Below are positions 27,880-36,062 of a stretch of 64,000 bases of DNA, one piece after another (within the stretch, counting starts at the first letter, position 1; each line of letters starts with the position of its first letter). Location of the stretch: assembly GCF_004353905.1 (NCBI RefSeq), contig NZ_SMOD01000002.1, positions 434,001 to 498,000 of the forward strand. The letters run 5' to 3'. Under the pieces are notes generated by a model. That model saw only the letters and a list, made by a program, of their open reading frames with translations, had not been told where the DNA came from and did not search any database. The translations under genes and the position numbers were made by a program. The stretch comes from Paraburkholderia guartelaensis (GTDB taxonomy: Bacteria > Pseudomonadota > Gammaproteobacteria > Burkholderiales > Burkholderiaceae).

Positions 27880-28920
27880 TCAGTGCGAACTGAAAATGAG
27901 CTTGCGTGCGCTCTCGATCTGCGGTTCGGGCGTCGCGTACAGCTTGCTGACGATCTGTTCAACCGCGCTGCCGTCGATCGGATCGATTGGGTAACCTGAA
28001 CGTTTCATGGCCGCGATGAACTCGGGATCCGCGATCGTCTTCGCGAAGGCCGCACGCAGCGCGTTCAGACGATCCTCGGGCACGCCCTGCGGCACCGCGA
28101 TCGGCCGTCCCGCATCGAACGGCAGCAGGAACAGGTTGAACAGCGCCTTCACGTCGGGATTGGTGATGTAGGTGCTCAGGTTGGGAACGTTGGCGAAGGG
28201 CGCCGGACTGTTCCAGCCAAGATGCAGCAACACCTTCATCTTGCCGTTGGCGAGCATGCGTACGGGCTCGCCCTGCTGCAGGCCGTCGATCGTCGAGGCC
28301 CAGCCGTCGACTTCACCGCGTTGCATCGCGAGATACACTTCGCCGCGCCCCGTGTAGCCAGGCACGATGCTCATCTTCGCGCCGAGGTACTCGTCGAGCA
28401 GCGCGGGCAGTGTCCTGTCCTCGTTCGCGAAGCCCGTCGCGCCGATATACATCTTCTTCTTCGTGAGATCGTCCGCCGTGGTGACGCCGGAGCGCGTCAT
28501 GGAAACGATGCAGTACTGGACCTTGTTGAGACTGCCGAGCCATCGCACCTTGCGCGGATCGAAGCGGTTCTGTCGCGGATCGAGCAGCGGAATGTAGAGG
28601 TTATTACGCTGCAGGAAGCCGATCACGGTACCGTCATTCGGCTGGCGGGTCTGAAGCGATGCGGCCGCAACCATCCCGCCTGCGCCGACCACGTTCATCA
28701 CGACCGCGCGGGGCTTGCCGGGAATGTAGTTCACGAAGAAGCGCGCGAACTGGCGCGCGATGATGTCGGTCGGCGTGCCGGCGTCGGCGCTCACGACGAT
28801 CGTCAGGATCTTGCCGTGGTAGAAGTCTTCGACCGATTGACCATAAGCGGGTCCGGCAATCGCCATCGCGGCAATACAAATGAGCGCCGCGCAAGCGCGT
28901 ATTGCGGTCGTGAACTTCAT
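27880..28920 (-). CDS. TctC-family periplasmic solute-binding protein
   Basis: The 346-residue protein has a signal peptide ending AYGQ and the TTT-family binding-protein fold: ILTIVVSADAGTPTDIIAR, NVVGAGGMVAA, GVPEDRLNALRAAF. It captures a carboxylate in the periplasm for the TctA-TctB protein encoded downstream. It is probably the first gene of an operon tctC, amidohydrolase, tctA, small ORF, CMD gene, lysR. Its 5' leader and first codons resemble those of the porin at 31442..32581. Confidence 0.92.
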   Translation of the reverse strand: MKFTTAIRACAALICIAAMAIAGPAYGQSVEDFYHGKILTIVVSADAGTPTDIIARQFARFFVNYIPGKPRAVVMNVVGAGGMVAAASLQTRQPNDGTVIGFLQRNNLYIPLLDPRQNRFDPRKVRWLGSLNKVQYCIVSMTRSGVTTADDLTKKKMYIGATGFANEDRTLPALLDEYLGAKMSIVPGYTGRGEVYLAMQRGEVDGWASTIDGLQQGEPVRMLANGKMKVLLHLGWNSPAPFANVPNLSTYITNPDVKALFNLFLLPFDAGRPIAVPQGVPEDRLNALRAAFAKTIADPEFIAAMKRSGYPIDPIDGSAVEQIVSKLYATPEPQIESARKLIFSSH

Positions 28921-29088
28921 GGTCGTCCCTGTCTCCGGTCATGTTTCGCGAGGCGCCGTCGTGGCAAGCCTGAGACCGTTGCAGTCCCGTAGCGTGAATC
29001 GCGACGTCTGCGTTCAACTATCGAGTGAACGCAGTGAAATTCTGCCAGCCCGTCGACAGGGAATGAATTGAGAAAATTTGCCCGAGGT

Positions 29089-29104
29089 TTGAGCAAATGG
29101 TTAA
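29089..29104. promoter_or_regulatory. candidate operator TTGAGC-N4-GGTTAA before tctC
   Basis: This inverted-repeat variant is 169 bases before the tctC start. It is almost the same sequence as the site before the porin at 32741..32756. Confidence 0.5.
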
Positions 29105-29176
29105 GGCTCACAAGGGGTTAACGCTGGGGCGCCCGCATGGAATTGCAGGCGGAGGGCACGATCGTTCGGAAGACGC

Positions 29177-30127
29177 TTACTGCTCGGCGTGGCTCTTCGC
29201 GTCGAGATGCTGTGCGGCCTCTTCGAGGCACGACACCATGAGTTGCGCGCTCGGCGTGAGGCCCCGATTGCGGTTCCACAGCACGCCTGACGGGCGCAGC
29301 AGCCGCGGCAGGCTCAACGGCAGCGTATGGAGCGGCTGGGTGGGGTCGTTGGCGGGCGTGTCGGCCATCACCGCGATGAAATCGGAGACCTGCAGATGCG
29401 CGCGCACGACGTGAATCGACAGCGTTTCGATGTAGTTGCTCGTGAGCGGCACGCCATGCACTTCGAGCGCGCGCTCGAGCGGGTCACGCAATATCGAGCC
29501 AGGCGGCGGCAAGATCCACGGATACGGATGCAGGTCCTCCCACTTGAGGTGCTTCTTGCGCGCCAACGGATGGTGGCGCCCCGTCACGAGCGTCACGGGG
29601 TCTTCGAGAAGTTCCTTCTCCTCAAAGCTGCCGAGCGTATCCGGAGCCGGGAGACGGCCCACGACCAGATCGAGCTTGCCCTGCCAGAGTTCGGGCAGCA
29701 GCGAGGCCGTCGTGCCTTCTATCACCACCACATTGGTGCCAGGCGAGCGTTGCTTCAACAGCCCAAGCGCCTGCGGCAACAACACGGAAGCGGAGGCCGG
29801 CAGCATGCCGATATGCACCTTGCCCTCGGTGCCGGAACTCAGGGCCTTTAACTCGTCGCGCGCCTGATTGAGGATGGTCAGCATTGACCGCGCGTGGCGA
29901 ATCAGGCAATCGCCGTAGGGCGTGGGCACGAGGCCTTGCGCGGTGCGGGAAAACAGCGTGAGTCCGAGCCCCCGTTCGAGTTCGGCGAGGGCCTTCGAGA
30001 CGGCAGGCACCGTCACATGGGTAACATCTGCCACCTGTGTGAGGTTGCGGTAGGTATCAATTGCCGCGAGAAGGTGCAAATGCCGTGCCTTCAGGTTGAT
30101 CTGCAAGTACCAGTCAAGCGCCGACAC
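29177..30127 (-). CDS. LysR-family transcriptional regulator (twin 2)
   Basis: The 316-residue regulator is near-identical to the one at 23062..24069 in both the DNA-binding helix-turn-helix (residues 18-70) and the effector domain; the C-terminal tails differ. It is transcribed divergently from the NMT1-type binding-protein gene, the usual LysR arrangement, with a candidate operator in the 197-base gap. It may sense the same inducer as its twin. Confidence 0.92.
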   Translation of the reverse strand: MSALDWYLQINLKARHLHLLAAIDTYRNLTQVADVTHVTVPAVSKALAELERGLGLTLFSRTAQGLVPTPYGDCLIRHARSMLTILNQARDELKALSSGTEGKVHIGMLPASASVLLPQALGLLKQRSPGTNVVVIEGTTASLLPELWQGKLDLVVGRLPAPDTLGSFEEKELLEDPVTLVTGRHHPLARKKHLKWEDLHPYPWILPPPGSILRDPLERALEVHGVPLTSNYIETLSIHVVRAHLQVSDFIAVMADTPANDPTQPLHTLPLSLPRLLRPSGVLWNRNRGLTPSAQLMVSCLEEAAQHLDAKSHAEQ

Positions 30128-30146
30128 GTCGCGTACCTCTCCCCGT

Positions 30147-30162
30147 TTTACGATCTGGTTAA
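30147..30162. promoter_or_regulatory. candidate operator TTTACG-N4-GGTTAA in divergent promoter
   Basis: It lies 20 bases before LysR twin 2 and 163 bases before the plus-strand binding-protein gene. Both distances recur at the other sites. Confidence 0.5.
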
Positions 30163-30324
30163 GCCTGTGGCCATTTTACTCAATTGCCGCGCAGTCGGGT
30201 TCGCAGGCAGGATCACGCTGCGCGTCATTGCGCATACGGCATTCCCTGTCTTTTGCCGCGCCTGCGGCGACTGTCGAATCCGTCACAACGACTAGCCCGA
30301 TCAACCGGCATAGGGAGACACCTG

Positions 30325-31341
30325 ATGACGCAAACCCTCGCTCGACGCGGCTTCTTGCGCAGCGCGGCCGTTTTCGGCCTGAGCATCGCTGCCGCCGGAC
30401 TCGCCGCGCCCTATATCGCGCGCGGCGCTTCCTCGCAACTCCGGATCGTCAGTAACCCTGGGCTCGAGAACGCCACGCTCAATGCGTTGATGGACGAGTT
30501 GGGCTATTTCCGGCAATTCGGCGTGAATGCGCTGATCGTTGAGATCGCCGGCGCAACGGGGCCCTTCAATACCATCGCAGCCGGCAGCGGGGACCTCTGC
30601 ATGGTTTCCGGCTACAACCTGGTGTTGTCGCGCATCGCACGAGGCGCGAACGTCAAGATCGTCGGCGCAGGCATGAAGAAATGCGCACTGACGGTTTTCG
30701 CGAGACCCGAGAGCATCCATACGCTCGCCGACCTGAAGGGCAAGACGGTTGCTGTCGGCCCGGCTCGCGGCTTGTTGCATTTGCTGATGCTGCAGCTCAT
30801 GAAAGAAAAAGGGATCGACGCTACGCAGGTCAATTTCGTCGACAAAGGCAGCAACGACGAGTGCCATGAGGCCGTCGTAAAGGGCGAAGTCGACGCCTGC
30901 TGCTCGAGCATTTCGCACTTGAACGATCGCGACGGGCTCGTGGTGCTCAACGACGCCAACATGTGGCAAGCGCTACCTCAATGCATCTTCCAGACAGCCT
31001 ATGCTTCGAACTCCGCGATCCGCGACAAGCATGAAGGCATGGTCGCCGTGATGGCGGCCTACGGCGCACTCTACGAATTCCTGATGTCACCGGCCTCGCG
31101 CGATGCCCTCTTCGAAGCGCGCAAGCACGCGCAAAAGAAATTCGACAAGGCGTCGGCCCAGGCGATCTGGACGTTCAACGAAACGCAGCGGCCCTACTCG
31201 AAAGACCTTTCTCTAACAGGCGACGACATCGGCTATCTGCAGGACATGTACATCGGCCTCGGTATCCTGCAGCAGAAGCAGCCGTTCGACGCCGTGGCCG
31301 ACATGTCGGCCGCCCATGCCGCGGCGAAGCTGCACGCCTGA
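30325..31341 (+). CDS. NMT1/SsuA-type substrate-binding protein with Tat-like signal
   Basis: The 338-residue protein starts with ARRGFLRSAAVFGLS, a twin-arginine-like export signal, followed by a periplasmic binding fold (LADLKGKTVAVGPARG near 140). The ATG at 30325 has GGAG at nine bases and begins the signal, so the longer frame from 30184 is rejected. Proteins of this family serve ABC importers of taurine, nitrate or aromatic compounds. No permease or ATPase gene is adjacent, so it may be an orphan binding protein or sensor. Confidence 0.85.
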   Translation: MTQTLARRGFLRSAAVFGLSIAAAGLAAPYIARGASSQLRIVSNPGLENATLNALMDELGYFRQFGVNALIVEIAGATGPFNTIAAGSGDLCMVSGYNLVLSRIARGANVKIVGAGMKKCALTVFARPESIHTLADLKGKTVAVGPARGLLHLLMLQLMKEKGIDATQVNFVDKGSNDECHEAVVKGEVDACCSSISHLNDRDGLVVLNDANMWQALPQCIFQTAYASNSAIRDKHEGMVAVMAAYGALYEFLMSPASRDALFEARKHAQKKFDKASAQAIWTFNETQRPYSKDLSLTGDDIGYLQDMYIGLGILQQKQPFDAVADMSAAHAAAKLHA

Positions 31342-31366
31342 TTTCTGGCTTCCCCCATAAAAAAAG

Positions 31367-31401
31367 CCCCAAAGACCGGAACGACGATCCGGACCTTGGG
31401 G
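31367..31401 (-). terminator. rho-independent terminator for the porin gene
   Basis: Read on the minus strand, a GC-rich hairpin (CCCCAAGGTCCGGA arm, 7-base loop, TCCGGTCTTTGGGG arm) ends in CTTTTTTT. The plus-strand direction lacks a U-tract, so it mainly serves the porin. Confidence 0.7.
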
Positions 31402-31441
31402 TTCAGTTGATGCAACTGCTCTGCGTGGGCCGTGCTCTACA

Positions 31442-32581
31442 TCAGAACGTGTGCCGGATACCGGCGATAACGGAGATCTGCGAGCCGCCAACCGGGGGCG
31501 TGGGCACCGGGGTAATGGTCGTCGCCGCGAGCGCGAGGTTGCCGTCGTTATGAATATGCTCGGCCGTCAGGTAGAGAAAGGTCCGCTTCGACAGGAAATA
31601 TTCGCCGCGCAAGACGAACACCAGCGCGCTGTTGGGCGAATGATCGTATTTGAGGTCTGCCACCATGCCGTCGACATAAATGAAGGGCGTCACGGGCACG
31701 GTGCCGGTCACCCAGAACAGGTTGCTCTTGGGTGTCGCGATACCTTCGTCGTCGCGCCGGATCCAGCCCACGCCGAACTTGGCGTCCTTGATCTTGAAGT
31801 AACCGCCCAACGTGAAGCGGCTGTCCGTGAGTTTCGGCGACGTGAGACCGCCCCATGTCGCGGAGGTGCCCCCGTAATTGCGCTCATAGGAAGTTGCCAC
31901 GCCCCAGGTGTGCGCATCGTACTTGAGCATTGCCGAGTATTCGCGGCATTCGTTCGAAGGCGTCGTTTCGCCCGGGCAATTCGAAGCGGCACTGCTATTA
32001 CCGGCAACGGCATCGCGGCCGAAGCTGTAGTTCACACCGCCTTCCAGACTGCCGAGGAAGAAGCGGTAGCTCACGGAATTGTCGGCACGCGCATTGGCGA
32101 TGCCGTTATCCAGCGTGGTCAGGCCTTGCGCACCGGTGCCGAACGGATTGATGAACGAAGTGGCAAAGAAACGCATCGTGTACTGACGACCGAACGTCAG
32201 ACGACCGTACGGCCCGTCGAGACCCACATACGATTGGCGCCCGAACAAGCGACCGCCCTGCCGGGAAGTTCCGTTGTTCGGCTGGAAGCCGCCCTGCAAA
32301 TCGAATATGGCCTTCGTGCCTCCGCCGATATCTTCGATACCGTGAATCCCGAAGTAGGAAGTTGCCGTTCCATCCCCCGTGCGAACGGTGTGAGTGGTCG
32401 CGTGCTTACCTTGGGCCACGTTGTTGACGTACTCCACCCCCTGATCGATCAACCCGTACATGGTGACCGAACTGGCACCCATGGACTGACCCTCGGCCGC
32501 GCTCTCGTCTTCAGCTTGTGCCCACGTCGGCGCAATGCTCAACAGCGCCGCGCAAGCACATATAGCGGTCGTGTACTTCAT
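31442..32581 (-). CDS. Gram-negative porin (third porin of the region)
   Basis: The 379-residue protein has a signal peptide ending AQA, mature porin text SSVTMYGLIDQGVEY, GRLFGRQSYVGLDGPYG and LTFGRQY, and the terminal aromatic HTF. It is more distant from the two plus-strand porins than these are from each other. Its leader and signal-peptide codons resemble those of tctC, and an almost identical candidate operator lies 160 bases upstream. This suggests co-regulation for substrate entry through the outer membrane. Confidence 0.93.
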   Translation of the reverse strand: MKYTTAICACAALLSIAPTWAQAEDESAAEGQSMGASSVTMYGLIDQGVEYVNNVAQGKHATTHTVRTGDGTATSYFGIHGIEDIGGGTKAIFDLQGGFQPNNGTSRQGGRLFGRQSYVGLDGPYGRLTFGRQYTMRFFATSFINPFGTGAQGLTTLDNGIANARADNSVSYRFFLGSLEGGVNYSFGRDAVAGNSSAASNCPGETTPSNECREYSAMLKYDAHTWGVATSYERNYGGTSATWGGLTSPKLTDSRFTLGGYFKIKDAKFGVGWIRRDDEGIATPKSNLFWVTGTVPVTPFIYVDGMVADLKYDHSPNSALVFVLRGEYFLSKRTFLYLTAEHIHNDGNLALAATTITPVPTPPVGGSQISVIAGIRHTF

Positions 32582-32978
32582 GATCGTTGCTGTCTCCTTG
32601 TATTGGGCCTCGATTCGCCTTGGCAGCTAACTGAAATCAGTCACTGCCCCGGTGTGGGCCACGCTTTTAGGTTTCTTTGTAACGCAACGAAATTTTGCCA
32701 GCGCGCCGCTACAGGTCTATTGAAAAAAAAAGCGTCGCGCTTGAGCGAACGGTTAAAGGTCGCGCCTGTACGTGCGCTTCAATCGCGTCGTCGCACGTAC
32801 GTTCGTAATGAGAACTCTCGCCGCCGAGTGTGGAATGCATCGCATAATTATTTAGGGTGCCGAATTTTTTCCGCTGCATCATCGCCAGCGCGTTGACGAA
32901 TATTTCCGGATATTTGCGCGTGGGGTTAAGGCGTGGCGGTGAGGCTGTGGTAATGCTGCGGTGAGCGCGATACCCCGC
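32582..32978. other. 397-base intergenic region with porin promoter area
   Basis: It holds the untranslated leader of the porin, a block shared with the tctC upstream region (GAAATTTTGCCAG), a nine-A run and the candidate operator. To the right it becomes AT-rich (ATAATTATTTAG) with no coding pattern. Confidence 0.5.
32741..32756. promoter_or_regulatory. candidate operator TTGAGC-N4-GGTTAA before porin
   Basis: It differs from the tctC site only in the 4-base spacer and lies 160 bases before the porin start. Confidence 0.5.
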
Positions 32979-33248
32979 TCATTTGCCGGACTGGACCGTA
33001 CCATTCAAGGCCGGACCGTAACTCGCGCTCGCGTTGGCCTGTTGTTGCGCGACGCGCGCCTCGGCATGGCGCAGGCCTTCCGGGCATTCACCCACGCAAT
33101 CGGCGAGCGGATTGTAGCCGGCCCTTTCGAGTTGTACGAGTTGAGCGCGAACCTGCTCGCGCGTAAGAGGCTCGCTCGACTGCGCGAATGCGAGAGCGGG
33201 AACCAGCACGACGGCGGTGACGAAAGCGGCTTTGATCGACAAGTTCAT
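32979..33248 (-). CDS. DUF4148 small exported protein
   Basis: The 89-residue protein has a signal peptide ending AFAQ and the DUF4148 core LTREQVRAQLVQLERAGYNP. It then reads CVGECPEG with two cysteines and a low-complexity tail. The family is very common in Burkholderia and has no established function. It stands alone, with GGGT-rich leader sequence and no obvious operon partner. Confidence 0.88.
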   Translation of the reverse strand: MNLSIKAAFVTAVVLVPALAFAQSSEPLTREQVRAQLVQLERAGYNPLADCVGECPEGLRHAEARVAQQQANASASYGPALNGTVQSGK

Positions 33249-33495
33249 TTTTTTACCCTTCTAACTTTAGGTTGGCCGCAGCATTTGCTGCAGCGACGAA
33301 GTTAGTATTCGACACTAGGGTAAATACTTAGACTATTGAATAAAAGCGCCGACGTCTTGAGTGTTTCGTAAAGTCGCGACGGGGCATGACACCAGGCGAA
33401 AGCGAATGGCCGCAACGGGTCTCAACGATCCGCTGTGGTCAGCAGTCACGCCTTGGGATAGATCGATCAACCGCTACGAGGATCAGAGCCTGCCC

Positions 33496-33957
33496 TTACC
33501 CGGCAATGCGCTTGAAACTGACGTAGTAGTCCTCGGTGTAATAGCACTCGCTGGGCTGCTTGCGCGGTCCACCACATACGATCCGGCGCTGCCCGCGATC
33601 CGTCGTGCCCGGGGTGCGAACCGTGTACGTGTGGTAGTAGCCGCGCGGATGCTTCGGCAGCAATTGCGCAGTGTTGCGGAACAAGACGCCGTCGTCCGCA
33701 AAGGGAAAGGGGCCGCCCGCTTTGATCAGCCGCATTGTCTCGGCCGCTTCGCCGGGCAACTGCGCCATGGTGACGGAACCCAGCGTGCCCGCAACTTGCG
33801 CGCCTGATGCCGCGGGTGTACCGCTTGCGGCCTGACCTGGTGCCTGGCTCGCGGATGCGCCCGACGCCTCGGTGGCGTTTCGCGAACTCTCCTTGCCGCA
33901 ACCGCCAAGGATCGCGCTCAAGGCGACGACGCAAGGGAAAACCCACGCTCTCTTCAC
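33496..33957 (-). CDS. lipoprotein with guanyl-specific ribonuclease (RNase Sa/barnase-like) fold, catalytic residues replaced
   Basis: The 153-residue protein has a lipobox LGGC (Cys20), an Ala/Gly/Ser-rich linker (about 25-60) and a domain (65-153) aligning well with Streptomyces RNase Sa: LPGEAAETMRLI, GPFPFADDGVLFRN, RGYYHTYTVRTPG, RGQRRIVCGG. In that alignment Glu54 becomes Thr110, Glu41 becomes Ala97 and His85 becomes Tyr144. Arg65 and Arg69 are kept as Arg121 and Arg125. It is therefore probably not an active RNase and may bind nucleotides or another ligand at the envelope. No barstar-type inhibitor gene is seen beside it. Confidence 0.8.
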   Translation of the reverse strand: MKRAWVFPCVVALSAILGGCGKESSRNATEASGASASQAPGQAASGTPAASGAQVAGTLGSVTMAQLPGEAAETMRLIKAGGPFPFADDGVLFRNTAQLLPKHPRGYYHTYTVRTPGTTDRGQRRIVCGGPRKQPSECYYTEDYYVSFKRIAG

Positions 33958-34582
33958 GAAACGATTCTCCCCTCGTTGACCGGAACTCGACGACCAGGAT
34001 AGACGTAAAGGTAGCGCTAATGGCGAAGCGAATCAATGTTCAGCTGGAAACACCCACTCGGTACACGAGACCCCGGCCGACGAACGGCGGCCGCCTACAT
34101 CCGTTTCGATGTAAGCGGCCTGGAACTGCAATCGCATAATGCCTGGATGACGCGGTACTTCCACTGCGTGTTGCTGCGCACTTCGACTACGTGTTGCTTC
34201 ACACTTCAACTGCGTGATGCCCTGCTCTTCAACTACGTAATGCTCCGCACTTCAACTGCGTGATTCAACTGCGTCCTGCTCTGCACTTCGACTACGAGTT
34301 GCCCTGCACTCCTCATTGATTCAACAGCGTGGTGCTTCGACAATAACCGATTGAATCTGCCACATACGACTACTGCTGCTGCCGGACTGCTGTTCTGCAA
34401 CTGGTACACGGTATGGTCCAACTCGACCGCAGGAGGGGAATCCTGGGATGGAGCCAACGACTCGCTCCATGAAAGACAGTGTAGACGTCGGCGGGACAAA
34501 CCAATTGCCCGAAGCGAGCCCAATATCGCGCCGAGTTCGCCCAATTGGGTGGCCTCCCTGCCGAGACCACAAGGCGACCGGT
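33958..34582. other. 625-base gene-free region holding a tandem repeat
   Basis: Apart from the 23-base tandem repeat at 34156..34306 no gene, RNA or clear terminator is seen. Short open frames here read through the repeat and have no protein-like composition. Confidence 0.5.
34156..34306. repeat. degenerate 23-bp tandem repeat, about six units
   Basis: Units start at 34156, 34179, 34202, 34225, 34248 and 34284. The consensus is close to CACTTCAACTRCGTGWTGC plus a variable CTCTG-like end. The fifth unit has an inserted partial copy. Units alternate TGCG and TACG at the same place. Confidence 0.85.
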
Positions 34583-35695
34583 TCAGGCCAGCGCTTGCTC
34601 CTCGGGTTGATAGAACGGGTAGTCCGTATATCCGATGTGCGTGCCGCCGAAGAAAGTCGGACGGTCGTACGAGTTGAGCGACAGCTTGCGACGCAGCCGC
34701 TCCGGAAGGTCGGGATTCGCAATGAAGTGGCGACCGAATGCAACCAGATCTGCATCGCCGGCCTGCAGGATAGATTCGGCCTTTTCACCGTCGAAACCGC
34801 CGGCTGCGATGATGGTGCCCGCATAGTGCTTGCGAATGAGCTGAGCTGCAACCGGATCCGGGTTGGCGCTTTCGTTCTCGACGTTGCCGAGAATGCGGGG
34901 CTCGATGAGGTGCAGGTACGCGAGATTCAGCTTCGCGAGTTCTTGTGCAACATACGTGAACAGGCCGACAGGATCGCTATCCGACATATCGCCCCACGAC
35001 CCGCTCGGCCCAAGGCGCACGGCAACCTTGTCGCTTCCCCACACTGCAATAACGGCACGTGTGGCTTCCATCAACAGGCGGGCGCGGTTTTCGAACGTAC
35101 CGCCGTAGATGTCCGTGCGCTTGTTGCTACCGTCCTGCAGGAACTGGTCGAACAGATAACCGTTTGCGGCATGCAGTTCCACGCCATCGAAGCCTGCCGC
35201 GACGCCGCGTGCAGCCGCAGCGCGAAAGCTTTCGACGATACCCGCAATTTCATGCGTCTCCAGTGCGCGATTCGGCGTATTCGGGACCCAGCCGGCGTCC
35301 GTATATGCGAGGCCGCCGTGAGGCACTTCCGAGGGACCCACGGGCCGCCCGCCGTCGGGTTGCAGCTCCGAGTTCGACTGGCGCCCGGCGTGGTACAGCT
35401 GAAGGAAAATCTTCGCGCCCTTCGCGTGGACTGCATCGGTCACGCGCTTCCAGCCGGCAATCTGACTATCGTCGTACAGGCCAGGCGCACCGAGATAGCC
35501 ATTGCCGTTCGGCGCAGCGATGGTGGCCTCGCCGATCAGAAACCCGCCGGCCGACGCGCGTTGCGCGTAATACTCCGCCATGAGCGGGCCGGGAATCGCA
35601 CCGCTTTCGGCACGCATACGGGTGAGCGGTGCAAGAACGACACGGTGCGAGAACGTGTAAGGGCCGACTTTGACTTCAGAAAAAAGCTTGGACAT
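34583..35695 (-). CDS. nemA: old yellow enzyme-family alkene reductase (N-ethylmaleimide reductase type)
   Basis: The 370-residue FMN TIM-barrel protein has the NemA pattern: APLTRMRAESG near 23, QLYHAGRQS near 98, HAANGYLFDQFLQDGSN with the substrate-binding His/Asn pair and the proton-donor Tyr near 180, and FGRHFIANPDLPERL near 325. It reduces activated double bonds with NADPH. No TetR-type regulator lies next to it as in some nemA operons. Confidence 0.92.
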   Translation of the reverse strand: MSKLFSEVKVGPYTFSHRVVLAPLTRMRAESGAIPGPLMAEYYAQRASAGGFLIGEATIAAPNGNGYLGAPGLYDDSQIAGWKRVTDAVHAKGAKIFLQLYHAGRQSNSELQPDGGRPVGPSEVPHGGLAYTDAGWVPNTPNRALETHEIAGIVESFRAAAARGVAAGFDGVELHAANGYLFDQFLQDGSNKRTDIYGGTFENRARLLMEATRAVIAVWGSDKVAVRLGPSGSWGDMSDSDPVGLFTYVAQELAKLNLAYLHLIEPRILGNVENESANPDPVAAQLIRKHYAGTIIAAGGFDGEKAESILQAGDADLVAFGRHFIANPDLPERLRRKLSLNSYDRPTFFGGTHIGYTDYPFYQPEEQALA

Positions 35696-36062
35696 GATTT
35701 ACCCGAAGAAAGATTGGAAGGCGTATCGATCACCTCGTGTCCGAGGTGACAGGAGCGAAGCCGCAGAGCTTGCTTACTTCGTCGCGACATCGATGGACTA
35801 AAGTGTATATGCACACATCGAAGAATTTGTCCCGATTACTTCCAATACTGTTCTCGTGTTTCGCAAACAATTCTTCAGCGTTGAAGCCGGTTTGAAAACA
35901 TCCGGCTCCTCCAACCGGCATGGCTATTTCAACCAGAAATAACCAACGAAACATTATTGAAAACTGCGCGCATGTCGCTAGCATTCATTCATCGACTGCC
36001 GGACTTGATATCGGCAGCGTCTATCAAGAATTTGCGGCCTCCTGGCTGGGGAGACGACGGGT
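35696..36062. other. 367-base intergenic region between divergent genes
   Basis: It separates the divergent alkene reductase and dadA genes and must hold both promoters. A hairpin-like CACCTCGTGTCCGAGGTG lies near 35732. No gene is convincing here. Confidence 0.4.

Noticed and set aside
29034-32700. Sigma-54-like TGGCA...TGC elements (CTGGCAAAATTTCGTTGC and its tctC counterpart) before the porin and tctC
   Set aside because: The GG-to-GC spacing is two bases too long for a sigma-54 promoter, so the shared block is more likely part of the duplicated leader.
34448-35749. A long plus-strand frame opposite the alkene reductase
   Set aside because: The minus strand encodes a complete old-yellow-enzyme protein; the plus frame has no recognisable domain.
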